A DNA stretch of 41,781 bases, taken from the NCBI GenBank assembly GCA_003160635.1, contig PMLV01000183.1:1-41781 (forward strand), given 5' to 3'. Of the stretch, positions 16,887-27,966 are shown one piece after another (position 1 is the stretch's first letter; the number at the start of each line of letters is the position of its first letter). Both the position numbers and the translations under genes were made by a program. The DNA is from Acidimicrobiaceae bacterium. Its GTDB lineage: Bacteria > Actinomycetota > Acidimicrobiia > Acidimicrobiales > RAAP-2. Under the pieces are notes generated by a model. The model did not search any database. It was not told the origin of the DNA and saw only the letters and a list, made by a program, of their open reading frames with translations.

Positions 16887-17867
16887 TTAAGAGTGACCCA
16901 ATACCGGGTGCGCGACGTACGGCTTCTCCATCGTCGCCACCTCGTCCTCGGTCAGCACGAGCTCTTCGGCCGCCAGCGCATCCTGCAGGTGCGCCAGCTT
17001 GGTCGAGCCGACGATGGGCGCCGTGACACCGGGCTTTCCCAGCAACCACGCCAGGGCTACCTGCGGGGTGGGAACCCCGCGAGCGGCCGCCACCTGCTGC
17101 GCGCTCTCCACCACGTCGAAGTCCGTCGGCTGCTCGTAGAGGTGGTCGGTGAAGGAATCCGTCGTGGCGCGGACGGTGTTGCGCTCGCCCGCCCGCGTGC
17201 GGTTCCCGGCCAGCACCCCTCGAGCCAAGGGGCTCCAGGGGATGACGCCGACACCTTGATCGAGACAGAGCGGGATCATCTCCCGTTCCTCTTCCCGGTA
17301 GATCAGGTTGTAGTGGTTCTGCATCGACACGAATCTGGTCAACCCGTTCTTCTCGGCCGTGTGTTGCGCCTTGGCGAACTGCCACGAGAACATGCTGCTC
17401 GCCCCGAGGTAGCGGGCCTTACCGGCCACCACCACTTCATGCAGCGCTCCCATCGTCTCCTCGATGGGTGTGCGGGGGTCCCAACGGTGGATCTGGTACA
17501 GATCGACATAGTCCAAACCGAGGCGGCGGAGCGACGCGTCGATCCCCGAGAGGATGTGCTTGCGGGACAGGCCACCTCCGTTTTCCCCCGCCGTCACCGG
17601 CATGAACACCTTGGTGGCGATGACCGCCTCATCGCGGCTGAGGAACTTGCTCACCAGCCTTCCGGTGGCGACCTCGCTGGCACCCCCGTTGTACACATCG
17701 GCCGTGTCGAAGAACGTGACCCCGCCCTCCACGGCCGCCCGCACGATAGGCCCCGCTTCGTCCTCGCTGATCGCCCACGGCCTATCACTGCTCTGCCCGA
17801 ACCCCATCATGCCCAGACACACCCTGGAGACCCTGAGGCCCGACGTTCCCAAATTGGCGTAGTGCAC
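16887..17867 (-). CDS. Aldo/keto reductase
   Basis: An NADPH-dependent (beta/alpha)8 oxidoreductase reducing aldehydes or ketones to alcohols. The catalytic tetrad is complete: D54 and Y59 in FFDTADVYNGG, K86 in IATKVFM, and H127 in LYQIHRWDP. The 326-residue length and the VIPWSPLARGVLAG loop put it with the YhdN/Tas-type reductases (AKR11/12-like). Substrate unknown. The GTG start at 17867 has AGAGG six bases upstream and lies 12 bp after the dCTP deaminase stop, so the two are surely co-transcribed, although no metabolic link between them is evident. Confidence 0.92.
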   Translation of the reverse strand: MHYANLGTSGLRVSRVCLGMMGFGQSSDRPWAISEDEAGPIVRAAVEGGVTFFDTADVYNGGASEVATGRLVSKFLSRDEAVIATKVFMPVTAGENGGGLSRKHILSGIDASLRRLGLDYVDLYQIHRWDPRTPIEETMGALHEVVVAGKARYLGASSMFSWQFAKAQHTAEKNGLTRFVSMQNHYNLIYREEEREMIPLCLDQGVGVIPWSPLARGVLAGNRTRAGERNTVRATTDSFTDHLYEQPTDFDVVESAQQVAAARGVPTPQVALAWLLGKPGVTAPIVGSTKLAHLQDALAAEELVLTEDEVATMEKPYVAHPVLGHS

Positions 17868-17879
17868 TGTTGACCTCTC

Positions 17880-19019
17880 TTAGCCCGTGGTTCGCCTGAA
17901 ATATCGGCTCAACGTCTCTTCTTGTTGTTGGTAGGACGAACCGATATCAGATCCATACAGGGCCATGGGCTCCTCCAGCATGCGCTCGAAGGTCAACTTG
18001 CACACCGCCTGCCCGTTTTCGACCATGAACGGCACGTCGTGCGCCCTCACCTCGAGCGCGGCCCGGGACCCGCGAAATCGTCGGCTGGGGTCAAAACCGA
18101 AACCGGGGTCGAAGAAACCGGCGTAGTGCGTGCGCAGTTCACCGCTCGTCGGGTCGTATGCCGTCATCTCGGCTGCCAGGTACGGCGGGATGCTCACTGC
18201 TTCATGGGACATGAGAAGGTAGAAGCGTCTGGGCGAGAGCACCAGGCGATCACCGTCCTCGCGATAGACGGGATCCCAGAACGCAGCCGGATCCACCTCG
18301 CGATCCGACGTGAGATCAAGCAGGGGCGCGCTGTCCCTCGTGCTGTGTCCGACCCGTCCCTGGGCGTCGCCGTGGAGGTCGAGACCCAGGAAGAGCCCAT
18401 CGGAGAGCACCAGGCGCTCGGTCGGAACCGGCTCCCCGTCCCGGAACAGGATCGGTTCCTCCTCGTGGGCCGCCCGGACCTGATCGTCGGTCAGCCACGG
18501 GCGACCGATCGAGAGGCGCAATTGATTCAACGTGAGGTCCTCTCGGACCCGCACGGCAAAGGAGAGCGGCACGACCTCGAGATACAGGGGCCCCTGGTAT
18601 CCCGGCGCAATCTCGTCGAAGCGGTCGCTGTGGTCGGTGATCACACGGGTGAAGACGTCGATGCGACCGGTGGAGCTCTTCGGGTTGGCCTTTCCCCTCA
18701 GCCCGGCGGGGAGGTCGAGCCGTTCCTTGAGCTCTATGAGGTAGGGGCATCGGGCCTCGAGCATGGCGCCGTCGCCCCGTAGGTCGATCTCGTCGAGTAT
18801 GTAGTCCTTGAGCTTTCGCTCCACGGTCTCATCCCCGGGAAGGAAGCTACAGCGGATGCGCAGCGCCCTCTCCCCGAGACGGAGGTCCAGGCTGGCCGGC
18901 TGCACGTTGGAGCCCGGGATGTTGAACCTTCCGGCGTCGACGTAGCCGGCCCGTATGGCACGCTCGAGCAGGTGGCCCGGAAGGACGCCCTCGGCGCTGG
19001 GGGGGAGACTCAGCACCAT
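17880..19019 (-). CDS. dcd: Tandem-domain 2'-deoxycytidine 5'-triphosphate deaminase
   Basis: Deaminates dCTP to dUTP, feeding dTMP synthesis. At 379 residues it is about twice the usual actinobacterial Dcd and resembles the long form (PF06559-type) with two dUTPase-like folds in one chain. The first half keeps the catalytic hallmarks: NPKSSTGRIDVFTRV (S115-R119) and APGYQGPLYLEV with the catalytic-type Glu E148. The second half has the strand pattern FFDPGFG and ALEVRAHDVPF (E323) but no SSxxR motif, so it may be structural or form the other side of a shared site. The ATG at 19019 has no clear ribosome site. Upstream lies an inverted repeat with DnaA boxes, which could regulate it. Confidence 0.85.
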   Translation of the reverse strand: MVLSLPPSAEGVLPGHLLERAIRAGYVDAGRFNIPGSNVQPASLDLRLGERALRIRCSFLPGDETVERKLKDYILDEIDLRGDGAMLEARCPYLIELKERLDLPAGLRGKANPKSSTGRIDVFTRVITDHSDRFDEIAPGYQGPLYLEVVPLSFAVRVREDLTLNQLRLSIGRPWLTDDQVRAAHEEEPILFRDGEPVPTERLVLSDGLFLGLDLHGDAQGRVGHSTRDSAPLLDLTSDREVDPAAFWDPVYREDGDRLVLSPRRFYLLMSHEAVSIPPYLAAEMTAYDPTSGELRTHYAGFFDPGFGFDPSRRFRGSRAALEVRAHDVPFMVENGQAVCKLTFERMLEEPMALYGSDIGSSYQQQEETLSRYFRRTTG

Positions 19020-19114
19020 GCGAATCGTGGATCAGGAGAGGTCATACACGGTCACGTTATGAGCAAAGCACGTGGTGCCGCTGCACGAAAGTCCGGCGGT
19101 GGCAAAGCGCCCGG

Positions 19115-19192
19115 TCAGCCTGTGGATGATTTGGGGATGAACTGCAGATACACGCGCATTGCACAGGCACGCAATTGTTATCCACAGGCTGA
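19115..19192. promoter_or_regulatory. 13-bp inverted repeat enclosing two opposed DnaA boxes
   Basis: TCAGCCTGTGGAT at 19115-19127 is the exact reverse complement of ATCCACAGGCTGA at 19180-19192, separated by 52 bp. The right arm contains a perfect DnaA box TTATCCACA (19178-19186); the left arm contains its one-mismatch partner on the other strand (TGTGGATGA, 19121-19129). A smaller hairpin ATTGC/GCAAT (19158-19162, 19171-19175) lies between them. The element occupies the 285-bp space between the divergent dcd and amidohydrolase genes. DnaA binding and looping is an inference; the repeat is certain. Confidence 0.6.
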
Positions 19193-19304
19193 AGCCCGGC
19201 AATGGCCATTTCAGAGACAACCGAGGGCCCTGAGGCCCCCCGCCCTACACTGACAACGCGTCAAATTCGGTGAGTTGGCCCGACATCGAACACTCGGAGG
19301 TTCC

Positions 19305-21041
19305 ATGCTCGACTACGTCGTCCGATCCGGCACGGTAATCGATGGCACAGGGGGGCCGGCCCGGATGGCCGATATCGGCATCCAGCATGGCCGGATCACA
19401 GAAATAGGCGTTGTCAGCTCGCCGGCCCGGAGCGAGCTCGATGCCACCGGACTCGTGGTGGCACCCGGAGTGGTGGACCCTCACACGCACTATGACGCCC
19501 AACTCTTCTGGGATCCGTCCGCTTCGCCTTCCAACCTGCACGGCGTCACGACAATCATCGGTGGCAACTGTGGTTTCACGTTGGCCCCCGTCAAGAATGA
19601 GGACGCCGCCTACATCCGCCGGATGATGGCCAAGGTCGAAGGCATGCCCCTCACCGCCCTCGAGCAGGGCGTCCCGTGGAATTGGTCGACCTTCGGCGAG
19701 TACCTGGCGGCACTCGAAGGGAACTTGGGCGTCAACGCCGGCTTCCTGGTGGGCCACTGCGCCCTGCGCCGCCATGTCATGGGGTCATCGCGCGCCGAAG
19801 AAGTGGCGACCGACGAGGAGATCGCCTCGCTCCGAACCCTCTTGGCCGAGTCGTTGGCGTCCGGCGGCCTCGGGTTCTCGTCGTCACAATCGCGGACGCA
19901 TTCTGACGGCGAGGGCCGACCCATTACGTCGCGTCACGCTGACCGCCGGGAGATGCTGGCCCTGTGCGAGGAGGTGGCCGCGCACGAGGGCACGACGCTG
20001 GAGTTCATCACGAACGGCTGCCTCGATTCGTTCAGCGACGAAGAGGTGGAGCTCATGACCGCCATGAGCGTCACCGCCCGACGGCCGCTCAACTGGAACG
20101 TGCTGACCGTCGATGGCCGCTCGGGCGAACGGATCGGCCGCCAGCTCGCGGCGTCGTCGAGCGCGGCGGCGGCGGGCGGGCGGATCGTGGCCCTGACCAT
20201 GCCGACGACCGTCCCCATGAACATGAGCTTTCGCACGCACTGCGCCCTCTTTCTCATTCCCGGATGGGGCGAGGTCATGGGTCTGGCCGAAAAGGAGCGC
20301 ATGACGGAGCTGGCTGATCCCGGCGTGCGCAACAAGCTGGATCAGCGGGCGCACAGCAAGGAAGCCGGGGTTTTCCGCGGCCTGGCGCGGTGGGGCACCT
20401 ATGTGATCGGCAATACGTACGCCGAGGAGAATGCAGGCTGCCAGGGTCGGATGGTGCAGGACATCGCCGCCGAACGGGGCACCACGGACTTCGACACCTT
20501 GCTCGACATCGTTCTGGCGGACGACCTCCGCACCGTCTTGTGGCCGAACACCGACGATGGCGACGAGAGGACCTGGGCCATGCGGGCGGAGGTCTGGAGC
20601 GACCCTCGGGCAATGATCGGAGGATCCGACGCCGGGGCGCACCTTGACCGCATGTGCGGATCGAACTACCCGACCTCCTTTCTCGCCGACTGTCTGCGCG
20701 GGCGCCAGCTCGTGCCCGTCGTCCAAGCGGTCCACATGTTGACGGGCCAGCCGGCGCAACTCTTCGGGCTCCGAGGGCGGGGCTTGGTGGCCGAAGGGTT
20801 CGCCGCCGACCTCTTCGTCTTCGATCCTCTCGCCGTGGGGTCGGACCCGGCCAGCCTGGTCTACGACCTCCCCGGCAACGAGCCCCGTCTCATTGCCGGC
20901 TCACGGGGGGTCGTAAGAGTCCTCGTCAACGGGATAGCGACTGTGCGCGACGGGCAGCCCACGGGCGCGGTTCCGGGCACCCTTCTTCGATCGGGCCGTG
21001 ACACCGCGTCAGTTGAGCCCGCGGCGGACGCAACGGCCTGA
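19305..21041 (+). CDS. D-aminoacylase-type amidohydrolase
   Basis: A metal-dependent amidohydrolase of the N-acyl-D-amino-acid deacylase group. The 578-residue product opens with the composite beta-sandwich (LDYVVRSGTVIDGTGGPA) and the metal-binding HxH H60/H62 in GVVDPHTHYDAQ, followed by GNCGFTLAP whose C89 matches the metal-bridging Cys of D-aminoacylases (which use Cys rather than a carboxylated Lys). Later motifs include GHCALRRHVMG and GGSDAGAHLDRMCG with the expected Asp. Substrates in the family include N-acyl-D-amino acids and other amides; this one is not determinable. ATG 19305 follows GGAGG; an upstream in-frame start at 19275 lacks one. Divergent from dcd. Confidence 0.88.
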   Translation: MLDYVVRSGTVIDGTGGPARMADIGIQHGRITEIGVVSSPARSELDATGLVVAPGVVDPHTHYDAQLFWDPSASPSNLHGVTTIIGGNCGFTLAPVKNEDAAYIRRMMAKVEGMPLTALEQGVPWNWSTFGEYLAALEGNLGVNAGFLVGHCALRRHVMGSSRAEEVATDEEIASLRTLLAESLASGGLGFSSSQSRTHSDGEGRPITSRHADRREMLALCEEVAAHEGTTLEFITNGCLDSFSDEEVELMTAMSVTARRPLNWNVLTVDGRSGERIGRQLAASSSAAAAGGRIVALTMPTTVPMNMSFRTHCALFLIPGWGEVMGLAEKERMTELADPGVRNKLDQRAHSKEAGVFRGLARWGTYVIGNTYAEENAGCQGRMVQDIAAERGTTDFDTLLDIVLADDLRTVLWPNTDDGDERTWAMRAEVWSDPRAMIGGSDAGAHLDRMCGSNYPTSFLADCLRGRQLVPVVQAVHMLTGQPAQLFGLRGRGLVAEGFAADLFVFDPLAVGSDPASLVYDLPGNEPRLIAGSRGVVRVLVNGIATVRDGQPTGAVPGTLLRSGRDTASVEPAADATA

Positions 21042-21138
21042 GGGAGCTCGACCCGCCGGACCGATCCCTTATGTATCCCGCCGGCGCGTGGCAAAGCGAT
21101 CAGGAATGCGGGCTCGCCGCGACTAGCCTGCGCCTACC

Positions 21139-21753
21139 GTGATGGCCGACCCCTCCGAATCGACGGTCGCCGAGGGGACACCCAAACGGTCGCACTGGTT
21201 GCGCGAGACAGCAGTCGTCGTCGTCGTGGCCCTCGTTGCGGCCCTCCTGCTCCGTGCGTTCGTCGTACAGACCTTCTTCATCCCTTCGGGATCCATGGAG
21301 CCCACCCTCAACATCGGTGACCGCATACTCGTCAACAAGTTGAGCTACCACCTCCACGGCGTGGACCGGGGGAACATCGTCGTCTTCCGCCGCCCGGCCG
21401 ACGAGAACTGCGGCGGGGAACCGGTGGCCGATTTGGTGAAGCGGGTCATCGGGCTCCCGGGCGAGACGATCTCGCTGACCAAGGGCTCCAAGGGCTACGT
21501 GATGGTCAACGGCAAGCGCCTCGACGAGACGTGGCTTCCCACATCGGTCCAGGGAAAGACCTTTGCCGGACCCGCCGGAAAGCCTTACAACCTCGCGAAG
21601 CCCTACGTGATCCCGGCGAATGACTACTTCGTCATGGGTGACAACCGCACTGACTCGTGCGACAGCCGCTACTGGGGGCCAATTCCACGGTCTTTGATCG
21701 TGGGCAAGGTCGATCTGCGCGTATGGCCGATCACCAGCTTCCATTTCTTCTAA
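21139..21753 (+). CDS. lepB: Signal peptidase I
   Basis: Cleaves signal peptides of exported preproteins at the outer face of the membrane. The 204-residue protein has a single N-terminal membrane anchor (about 23-44), nucleophile S52 in IPSGSMEPTL, general base K101 in LVKRVIGLPGE, and box E MGDNRTDSCDSRYWGPI. All catalytic elements are intact. The start is GTG at 21139, with an ATG immediately following as the alternative. It is alone, about 100 bp after the amidohydrolase and 128 bp before the RodZ-like gene, without its frequent neighbours rplS or rnhB. Confidence 0.95.
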   Translation: MMADPSESTVAEGTPKRSHWLRETAVVVVVALVAALLLRAFVVQTFFIPSGSMEPTLNIGDRILVNKLSYHLHGVDRGNIVVFRRPADENCGGEPVADLVKRVIGLPGETISLTKGSKGYVMVNGKRLDETWLPTSVQGKTFAGPAGKPYNLAKPYVIPANDYFVMGDNRTDSCDSRYWGPIPRSLIVGKVDLRVWPITSFHFF

Positions 21754-21881
21754 GAACGGGGTTCCAACCGCCCGCGAAGGGGTAATTCCTCTCTTGCCAT
21801 GATCCGGTTTGGTGCCCGCGGCCAGGTGGGACCCTTCACTCGGTACGATCATGGGATCTTTTCGTGATCAGAAGGGACGAG

Positions 21882-22976
21882 ATGGTGCGCAGCCGTGGCG
21901 AGAGCCCTGCAACGGGTGACGCGAACCTGTTACCGGCTTCCATGCCGGATATCGGGCGTTCGCTCCAGCTCGCCCGAGAACAGGCCGATCTCACCGTGAC
22001 CGATGCGGCCGAACGGTTTGGTCTGCACAGCGCCGCCCTCGAAGCCCTCGAAAGCGGCCACGTCGGGCTCCAACATGATCGCATCGAGACGCTGCGGACA
22101 CTCCGGGCCTACGCCAATTCCCTCGGCTTGCCCGGGGACGAGTACGTCTTGCTCGCCGTCGAGCAGTGGCCTGCCGGCGGATCGAGCACGACCCCGCACG
22201 GGGATACGGCCGTGGTGCCGGTGGTGTCGATTTCATCAGCGCCCGCGGGAGGACACTCCCCGGCCGGAGGGGGCGTCACCTGGCCCAGCGATTCGACGGG
22301 GGTCGCCGACGCCACCACCACCGGTGTCTTCGAGCCGATCCTCCGGCCCCTCTCTCTCGGCGACGGCGGTTCCTGGCAGGACACCGGCCAGATCTCGATC
22401 GCCGACACCGGAGAGGTCCCCGCCTTCAAGATCCCAGCACCGAGAATTCTCAAGGTACTCGTGGGGTTGGTCACCTTTCTGATCGTGGTCGGTGGCGTAG
22501 CGCTTATCGAGCACGACCATGTCGACGGCTGGGCCCACGACGTTCGGTCGTCGACGGCTCATTGGTACGACAACGCCAAGGTCGCACTCGGGATCACCTC
22601 GAAACCGAAAGGCCATTCCTCCACGACGACAACCACATCACCGGCGGCCGGATCCAAGGCCCCCAGCGTCAAGGTTGCGGTGGATCCATCAGGTCAGGCG
22701 GCTACCTTCACTGTCCCGGCGGCGGCGTTCACCGTCAAGATCCTGGCGGACAACGCTCCATGTTGGGTGCAAGCGGTCGTCGTGGGCAACCCCCGCCCCG
22801 TATTCGGACAGGTCCTGACCGCCGGCCAGTTCCACCTTTTTTCGGTCAACAGCTCCATGACCATCCAAACGGGTAGTGGATCTGGTCGGGTCTACATCTA
22901 CGAGGGCTACACGTTGCTCAGATCGTTCGTGCCGACCAAAGTGCCCTTCACCATGACGTTCAATGCCGTGAACTGA
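21882..22976 (+). CDS. rodZ: RodZ-like protein: HTH domain, one membrane helix, DUF4115
   Basis: RodZ proteins connect the cytoplasmic growth machinery to the cell wall. The 364 residues start with a Cro/C1-type helix-turn-helix (about 24-90: IGRSLQLAREQADLTVTDAA), then a low-complexity linker, a membrane helix at about 189-209, a Thr-rich stretch, and a C-terminal beta domain of DUF4115 type (ITSGQFHLF-like strands near 300-360). MreB is not in the window, so partner genes are elsewhere or missing. The ATG at 21882 has AAGGGA upstream and is preferred to the GTG at 21864. It converges on gyrA with 20 bp between stops. Confidence 0.8.
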   Translation: MVRSRGESPATGDANLLPASMPDIGRSLQLAREQADLTVTDAAERFGLHSAALEALESGHVGLQHDRIETLRTLRAYANSLGLPGDEYVLLAVEQWPAGGSSTTPHGDTAVVPVVSISSAPAGGHSPAGGGVTWPSDSTGVADATTTGVFEPILRPLSLGDGGSWQDTGQISIADTGEVPAFKIPAPRILKVLVGLVTFLIVVGGVALIEHDHVDGWAHDVRSSTAHWYDNAKVALGITSKPKGHSSTTTTTSPAAGSKAPSVKVAVDPSGQAATFTVPAAAFTVKILADNAPCWVQAVVVGNPRPVFGQVLTAGQFHLFSVNSSMTIQTGSGSGRVYIYEGYTLLRSFVPTKVPFTMTFNAVN

Positions 22977-22996
22977 GCCTTATCGGGGAGTCCCGC

Positions 22997-25507
22997 CTAC
23001 TCGTTGTCGCTTTCGGCCGTCACCCCGGCCACCGCAGCAACGGACTGGCCGTCGTCGAGGTTCATGACCCGCACACCCGTCGCGTCGCGGCCCTGGGACG
23101 CGATTTCGCGGGCAGCCGTCCTGATCACGACGCCGCCTGACGAAACCAGCAGGATCTCCTCGTCGAGAGCGACCATGAAGGCGGCCACCACGGAGCCCCG
23201 CTTTCCGGTGAGGCGGATGCCCCGGACGCCCTGTCCCCCGCGCGCCTGGCGGTTGAACCGCTCCAACTTGGTGCGCTTGCCGTACCCCGCGTCGGTCACC
23301 AGCAGGATGTCGGTGTCGTCGGCTGCGACGTCACATGAAACGACCACGTCGCCGGCCCTGAGGCGGATGCCGCGCACGCCGGCGGCGTCTCGGCCCATGG
23401 CCCGCACGTCGGTCTCGTTGAAGCGGATGGTCATGCCGCTCCGCGTGACCTCGAAAATGTCGTCACTGCCGGACGTGGCCACCACACGCACGAGTTCGTC
23501 GCCCTCGCGCAAGTTGATGGCGATGAACCCCTCTCGCCGGGACTTGTCGTACTCGCTCATCGCCGTCTTCTTGACCTGACCCTGTGCCGTGGCGAACACG
23601 AGATACTGATCCGGCGAGAATTCGCGCGTGGTGATGATCGCCTGTACCGATTCGTTCGGGGCCAGTGGGACGAGATTCACGGCCGCGGTGCCTTTGGCCG
23701 TCCGCTCCTTGAGCGGTATCTCGTGTCCGCGCAGCCGGTAGACCTTGCCGTGGTTGGAGAAGAGCAACAGGTAGGAGTGGGCAGAGGAGTGCACCACCTG
23801 ACTGACCAGATCCTCTTCCTTGAGCCGGGCGCCTTGGACCCCACGCCCGCCCCGTCCCTGGGTGCGGAACGCGGCGGCGGCCACGGACTTTATGTAGCCC
23901 CCCTTGGTCATGGTGACGACGATCTCCTCATCGTCGATCAGGTCCTCCACCCCCATCTCGCCGGGGTCGTGCGTGATGATGCTGCGCCGGGGGTTGGCGT
24001 ACTTGTCCCGGATCGCGGTGATTTCGGTGGCGATGACCCCGCGCAGCTTGGCGTCGTCGGCCAGGATCGACTCCAGCTCGGCGATGGTCTCGAGGAGCTT
24101 GGCCATCTCCTCTTGCAATTCGGTGCGCCCCAGCCGCGTGAGGCGCCCGAGGGTCATGTCGAGGATGTGGGTGGCCTGGATCTCCGAAAAAGAGAACGGC
24201 TCGGCCATGAGGGAAGTGCGGGCCGAGGGCCGGTCGTCTGATCCCCGGATGGCGGCGATGACGGCGTCGAGCATGTCGATGGCCCGCAGGAGGCCCTCGA
24301 CGATGTGTGCCCGCTCCTGGGCTTTGCGCAGCCGGAATTCCGTGCGCCGAGTGATGACCTCAATCTGGTGATCGATGTAGTGGGAGAGCGCTTGGGCCAG
24401 GTTCAGCGTCCGGGGAACCGAGTCGACCAGGGCCAGCATGTTGACCCCGAAACTGGTTTGGAGCGGCGTCTGCTTATAGAGGTTGTTCAGCACCACGTTT
24501 GCGTTGGCATCACGTTTCAGCTCGATGACCAGACGCGGCTGCTGGTTGGCGGAGGAGTTCAGGACCCCGCTTATGCCGTCGAGCTCGCCCGCTCTGACCA
24601 GGTCGGAGATCTTCTGTTCAATGACTTCGACCGAGGTCTGGTACGGGAACTCGGTGACGACGATGCGATCCCCCACTCGACCCTCTTCGATCTCGGCGAC
24701 GGCACGCATCTTGATTGAACCTCGACCGGTCCGATAGGCGTCGAGAATTCCCTGGCGCCCCAGGATGAGCCCTCCGGTGGGAAAGTCCGGACCCTTCACG
24801 AAAGCCATCAGGTCGTCCGGGGTGGCCGCCGGGTTGTGGAGCACGTGGATGGCGGCGTCGATCACCTCGCCCATGTTGTGGGGCGGGATGTTGGTGGCCA
24901 TACCCACGGCGATGCCCTGGGAGCCGTTGATCAGCAGGTTGGGGAACCGACCAGGCAGCACGACCGGCTCTTCGTCGGAGCCGTCGTAGTTGGCGATCAT
25001 GTCGACGGTTTCCTCGTCGATGTCGGCCATGAGTTCGAGCGCCAGCGGGGCGAGCCGGCATTCCGTGTAGCGCATGGCCGCCGGGCCGTCGTCGGGCCCG
25101 CGTCCACCGAAGTTCCCGTGGCCGTCGATCAGCGGGTGGCGTAGTGAGAACTCCTGCACCATCCGGGCCAGGGCCTCGTAGATGGCCGAGTCGCCATGGG
25201 GGTGGTAGGTCCCCATGACGTCACCCACGACCTTGGCGCACTTGTTGTGGGGCCGATCGGGTCGCAGGCCCCTGTCGAACATGGAGTACAGGATCCGGCG
25301 GTGCACCGGCTTGAGTCCGTCGCGCACGTCCGGCAGCGCACGGGAGACGATGACGGACATGGAGTACTCGAGAAATGAGCGCTCCATCTCCTCTTGGATT
25401 TCAATGGGCTCGATGGAGCCGCTGACGGGCTCGTCGCCACTCGGCGGCTCACCGCTCCCGCCGCCGGTACCCCGCCCGCCACTACCGCGGGTCGATTGTC
25501 GTGCCAT
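22997..25507 (-). CDS. gyrA: DNA gyrase subunit A
   Basis: The breakage-reunion subunit of gyrase, which introduces negative supercoils with GyrB. The 836-residue chain has the catalytic Tyr Y147 (AAMRYTECR), the quinolone-determining region [13 protein letters not shown] (S107 and E111 at the positions of E. coli S83 and D87, so the residue usually lost in resistance is wild type), the C-terminal beta-pinwheel, and the GyrA box [10 protein letters not shown] that distinguishes gyrase from topoisomerase IV. The first 30 residues are Gly/Ser-rich. The ATG at 25507 has GGAG five bases upstream. It lies 21 bp after gyrB in one operon. Confidence 0.98.
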   Translation of the reverse strand: MARQSTRGSGGRGTGGGSGEPPSGDEPVSGSIEPIEIQEEMERSFLEYSMSVIVSRALPDVRDGLKPVHRRILYSMFDRGLRPDRPHNKCAKVVGDVMGTYHPHGDSAIYEALARMVQEFSLRHPLIDGHGNFGGRGPDDGPAAMRYTECRLAPLALELMADIDEETVDMIANYDGSDEEPVVLPGRFPNLLINGSQGIAVGMATNIPPHNMGEVIDAAIHVLHNPAATPDDLMAFVKGPDFPTGGLILGRQGILDAYRTGRGSIKMRAVAEIEEGRVGDRIVVTEFPYQTSVEVIEQKISDLVRAGELDGISGVLNSSANQQPRLVIELKRDANANVVLNNLYKQTPLQTSFGVNMLALVDSVPRTLNLAQALSHYIDHQIEVITRRTEFRLRKAQERAHIVEGLLRAIDMLDAVIAAIRGSDDRPSARTSLMAEPFSFSEIQATHILDMTLGRLTRLGRTELQEEMAKLLETIAELESILADDAKLRGVIATEITAIRDKYANPRRSIITHDPGEMGVEDLIDDEEIVVTMTKGGYIKSVAAAAFRTQGRGGRGVQGARLKEEDLVSQVVHSSAHSYLLLFSNHGKVYRLRGHEIPLKERTAKGTAAVNLVPLAPNESVQAIITTREFSPDQYLVFATAQGQVKKTAMSEYDKSRREGFIAINLREGDELVRVVATSGSDDIFEVTRSGMTIRFNETDVRAMGRDAAGVRGIRLRAGDVVVSCDVAADDTDILLVTDAGYGKRTKLERFNRQARGGQGVRGIRLTGKRGSVVAAFMVALDEEILLVSSGGVVIRTAAREIASQGRDATGVRVMNLDDGQSVAAVAGVTAESDNE

Positions 25508-25528
25508 GTGATCTCCTCGTCCTATTGC

Positions 25529-27505
<1,977 letters not shown>

Positions 27506-27633
27506 TCAAAACGGCAGTCTTCGAGGTGCGAATCGAATCCCCGAACCATGGTCCCTGGCATTCCGATGCGAACACTCCATCCTACCCGACGACCGTGTCT
27601 TTTCGGCACATTTTGCGGTCCTCAGTCGGGTCG

Positions 27634-27966
27634 CTACGACCGTTGGACCACCACTTCGATGCGCTCTATGGAAGTGTCCCCCAACTGGCGCAATTGGAGC
27701 AGGATTCCCTCGGCCGCCATTCGTGCCCGCGTGGCCCAAATGGGATGATCGGCCCCGATCACCAGCGCCGCATTCTGCAGGCGCATGGGCCGGACGTGGC
27801 TGGCCAGTTCCGCCCCGGCCACCTCGTCCCACCGAGTGAAGACAAGCTCCATCGTGTGTGCGGACGGCGAGGCGCCGATGCGGCTCAGCACCTTGGCGAT
27901 GGCCTGCCCGACTTGAAGGGGGCCGCCGTCTGGGCCTCGGGGCCGGCGCCTCCTTTCTTCGCTCAC
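27634..27966 (-). CDS. dciA: DUF721 protein, DciA-type helicase loader
   Basis: A 110-residue protein with the DUF721 domain. DciA proteins are the ancestral bacterial loaders of the replicative helicase DnaB and replace DnaC/DnaI in most phyla. The typical pattern is visible: an N-terminal helix (VGQAIAKVLSRIG), VFTRWDEVAGAELASHVRP with the conserved W, and the hydrophobic strand-helix NAALVIGADHPIWATRARMAAEGILLQL (seen here in part as IWATRARM). A basic tail (SEERRRRPRG) opens the protein. It overlaps recF by 4 bp (ATGA), so the two are translationally coupled, as in other actinobacteria where this gene sits between recF and gyrB. Confidence 0.9.
   Translation of the reverse strand: MSEERRRRPRGPDGGPLQVGQAIAKVLSRIGASPSAHTMELVFTRWDEVAGAELASHVRPMRLQNAALVIGADHPIWATRARMAAEGILLQLRQLGDTSIERIEVVVQRS

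Noticed and set aside
25180-25210. Quinolone-resistance mutation in gyrA
   Set aside because: The region reads [12 protein letters not shown], with Ser retained at the key position; Glu at the other position is a conservative and natural variant.
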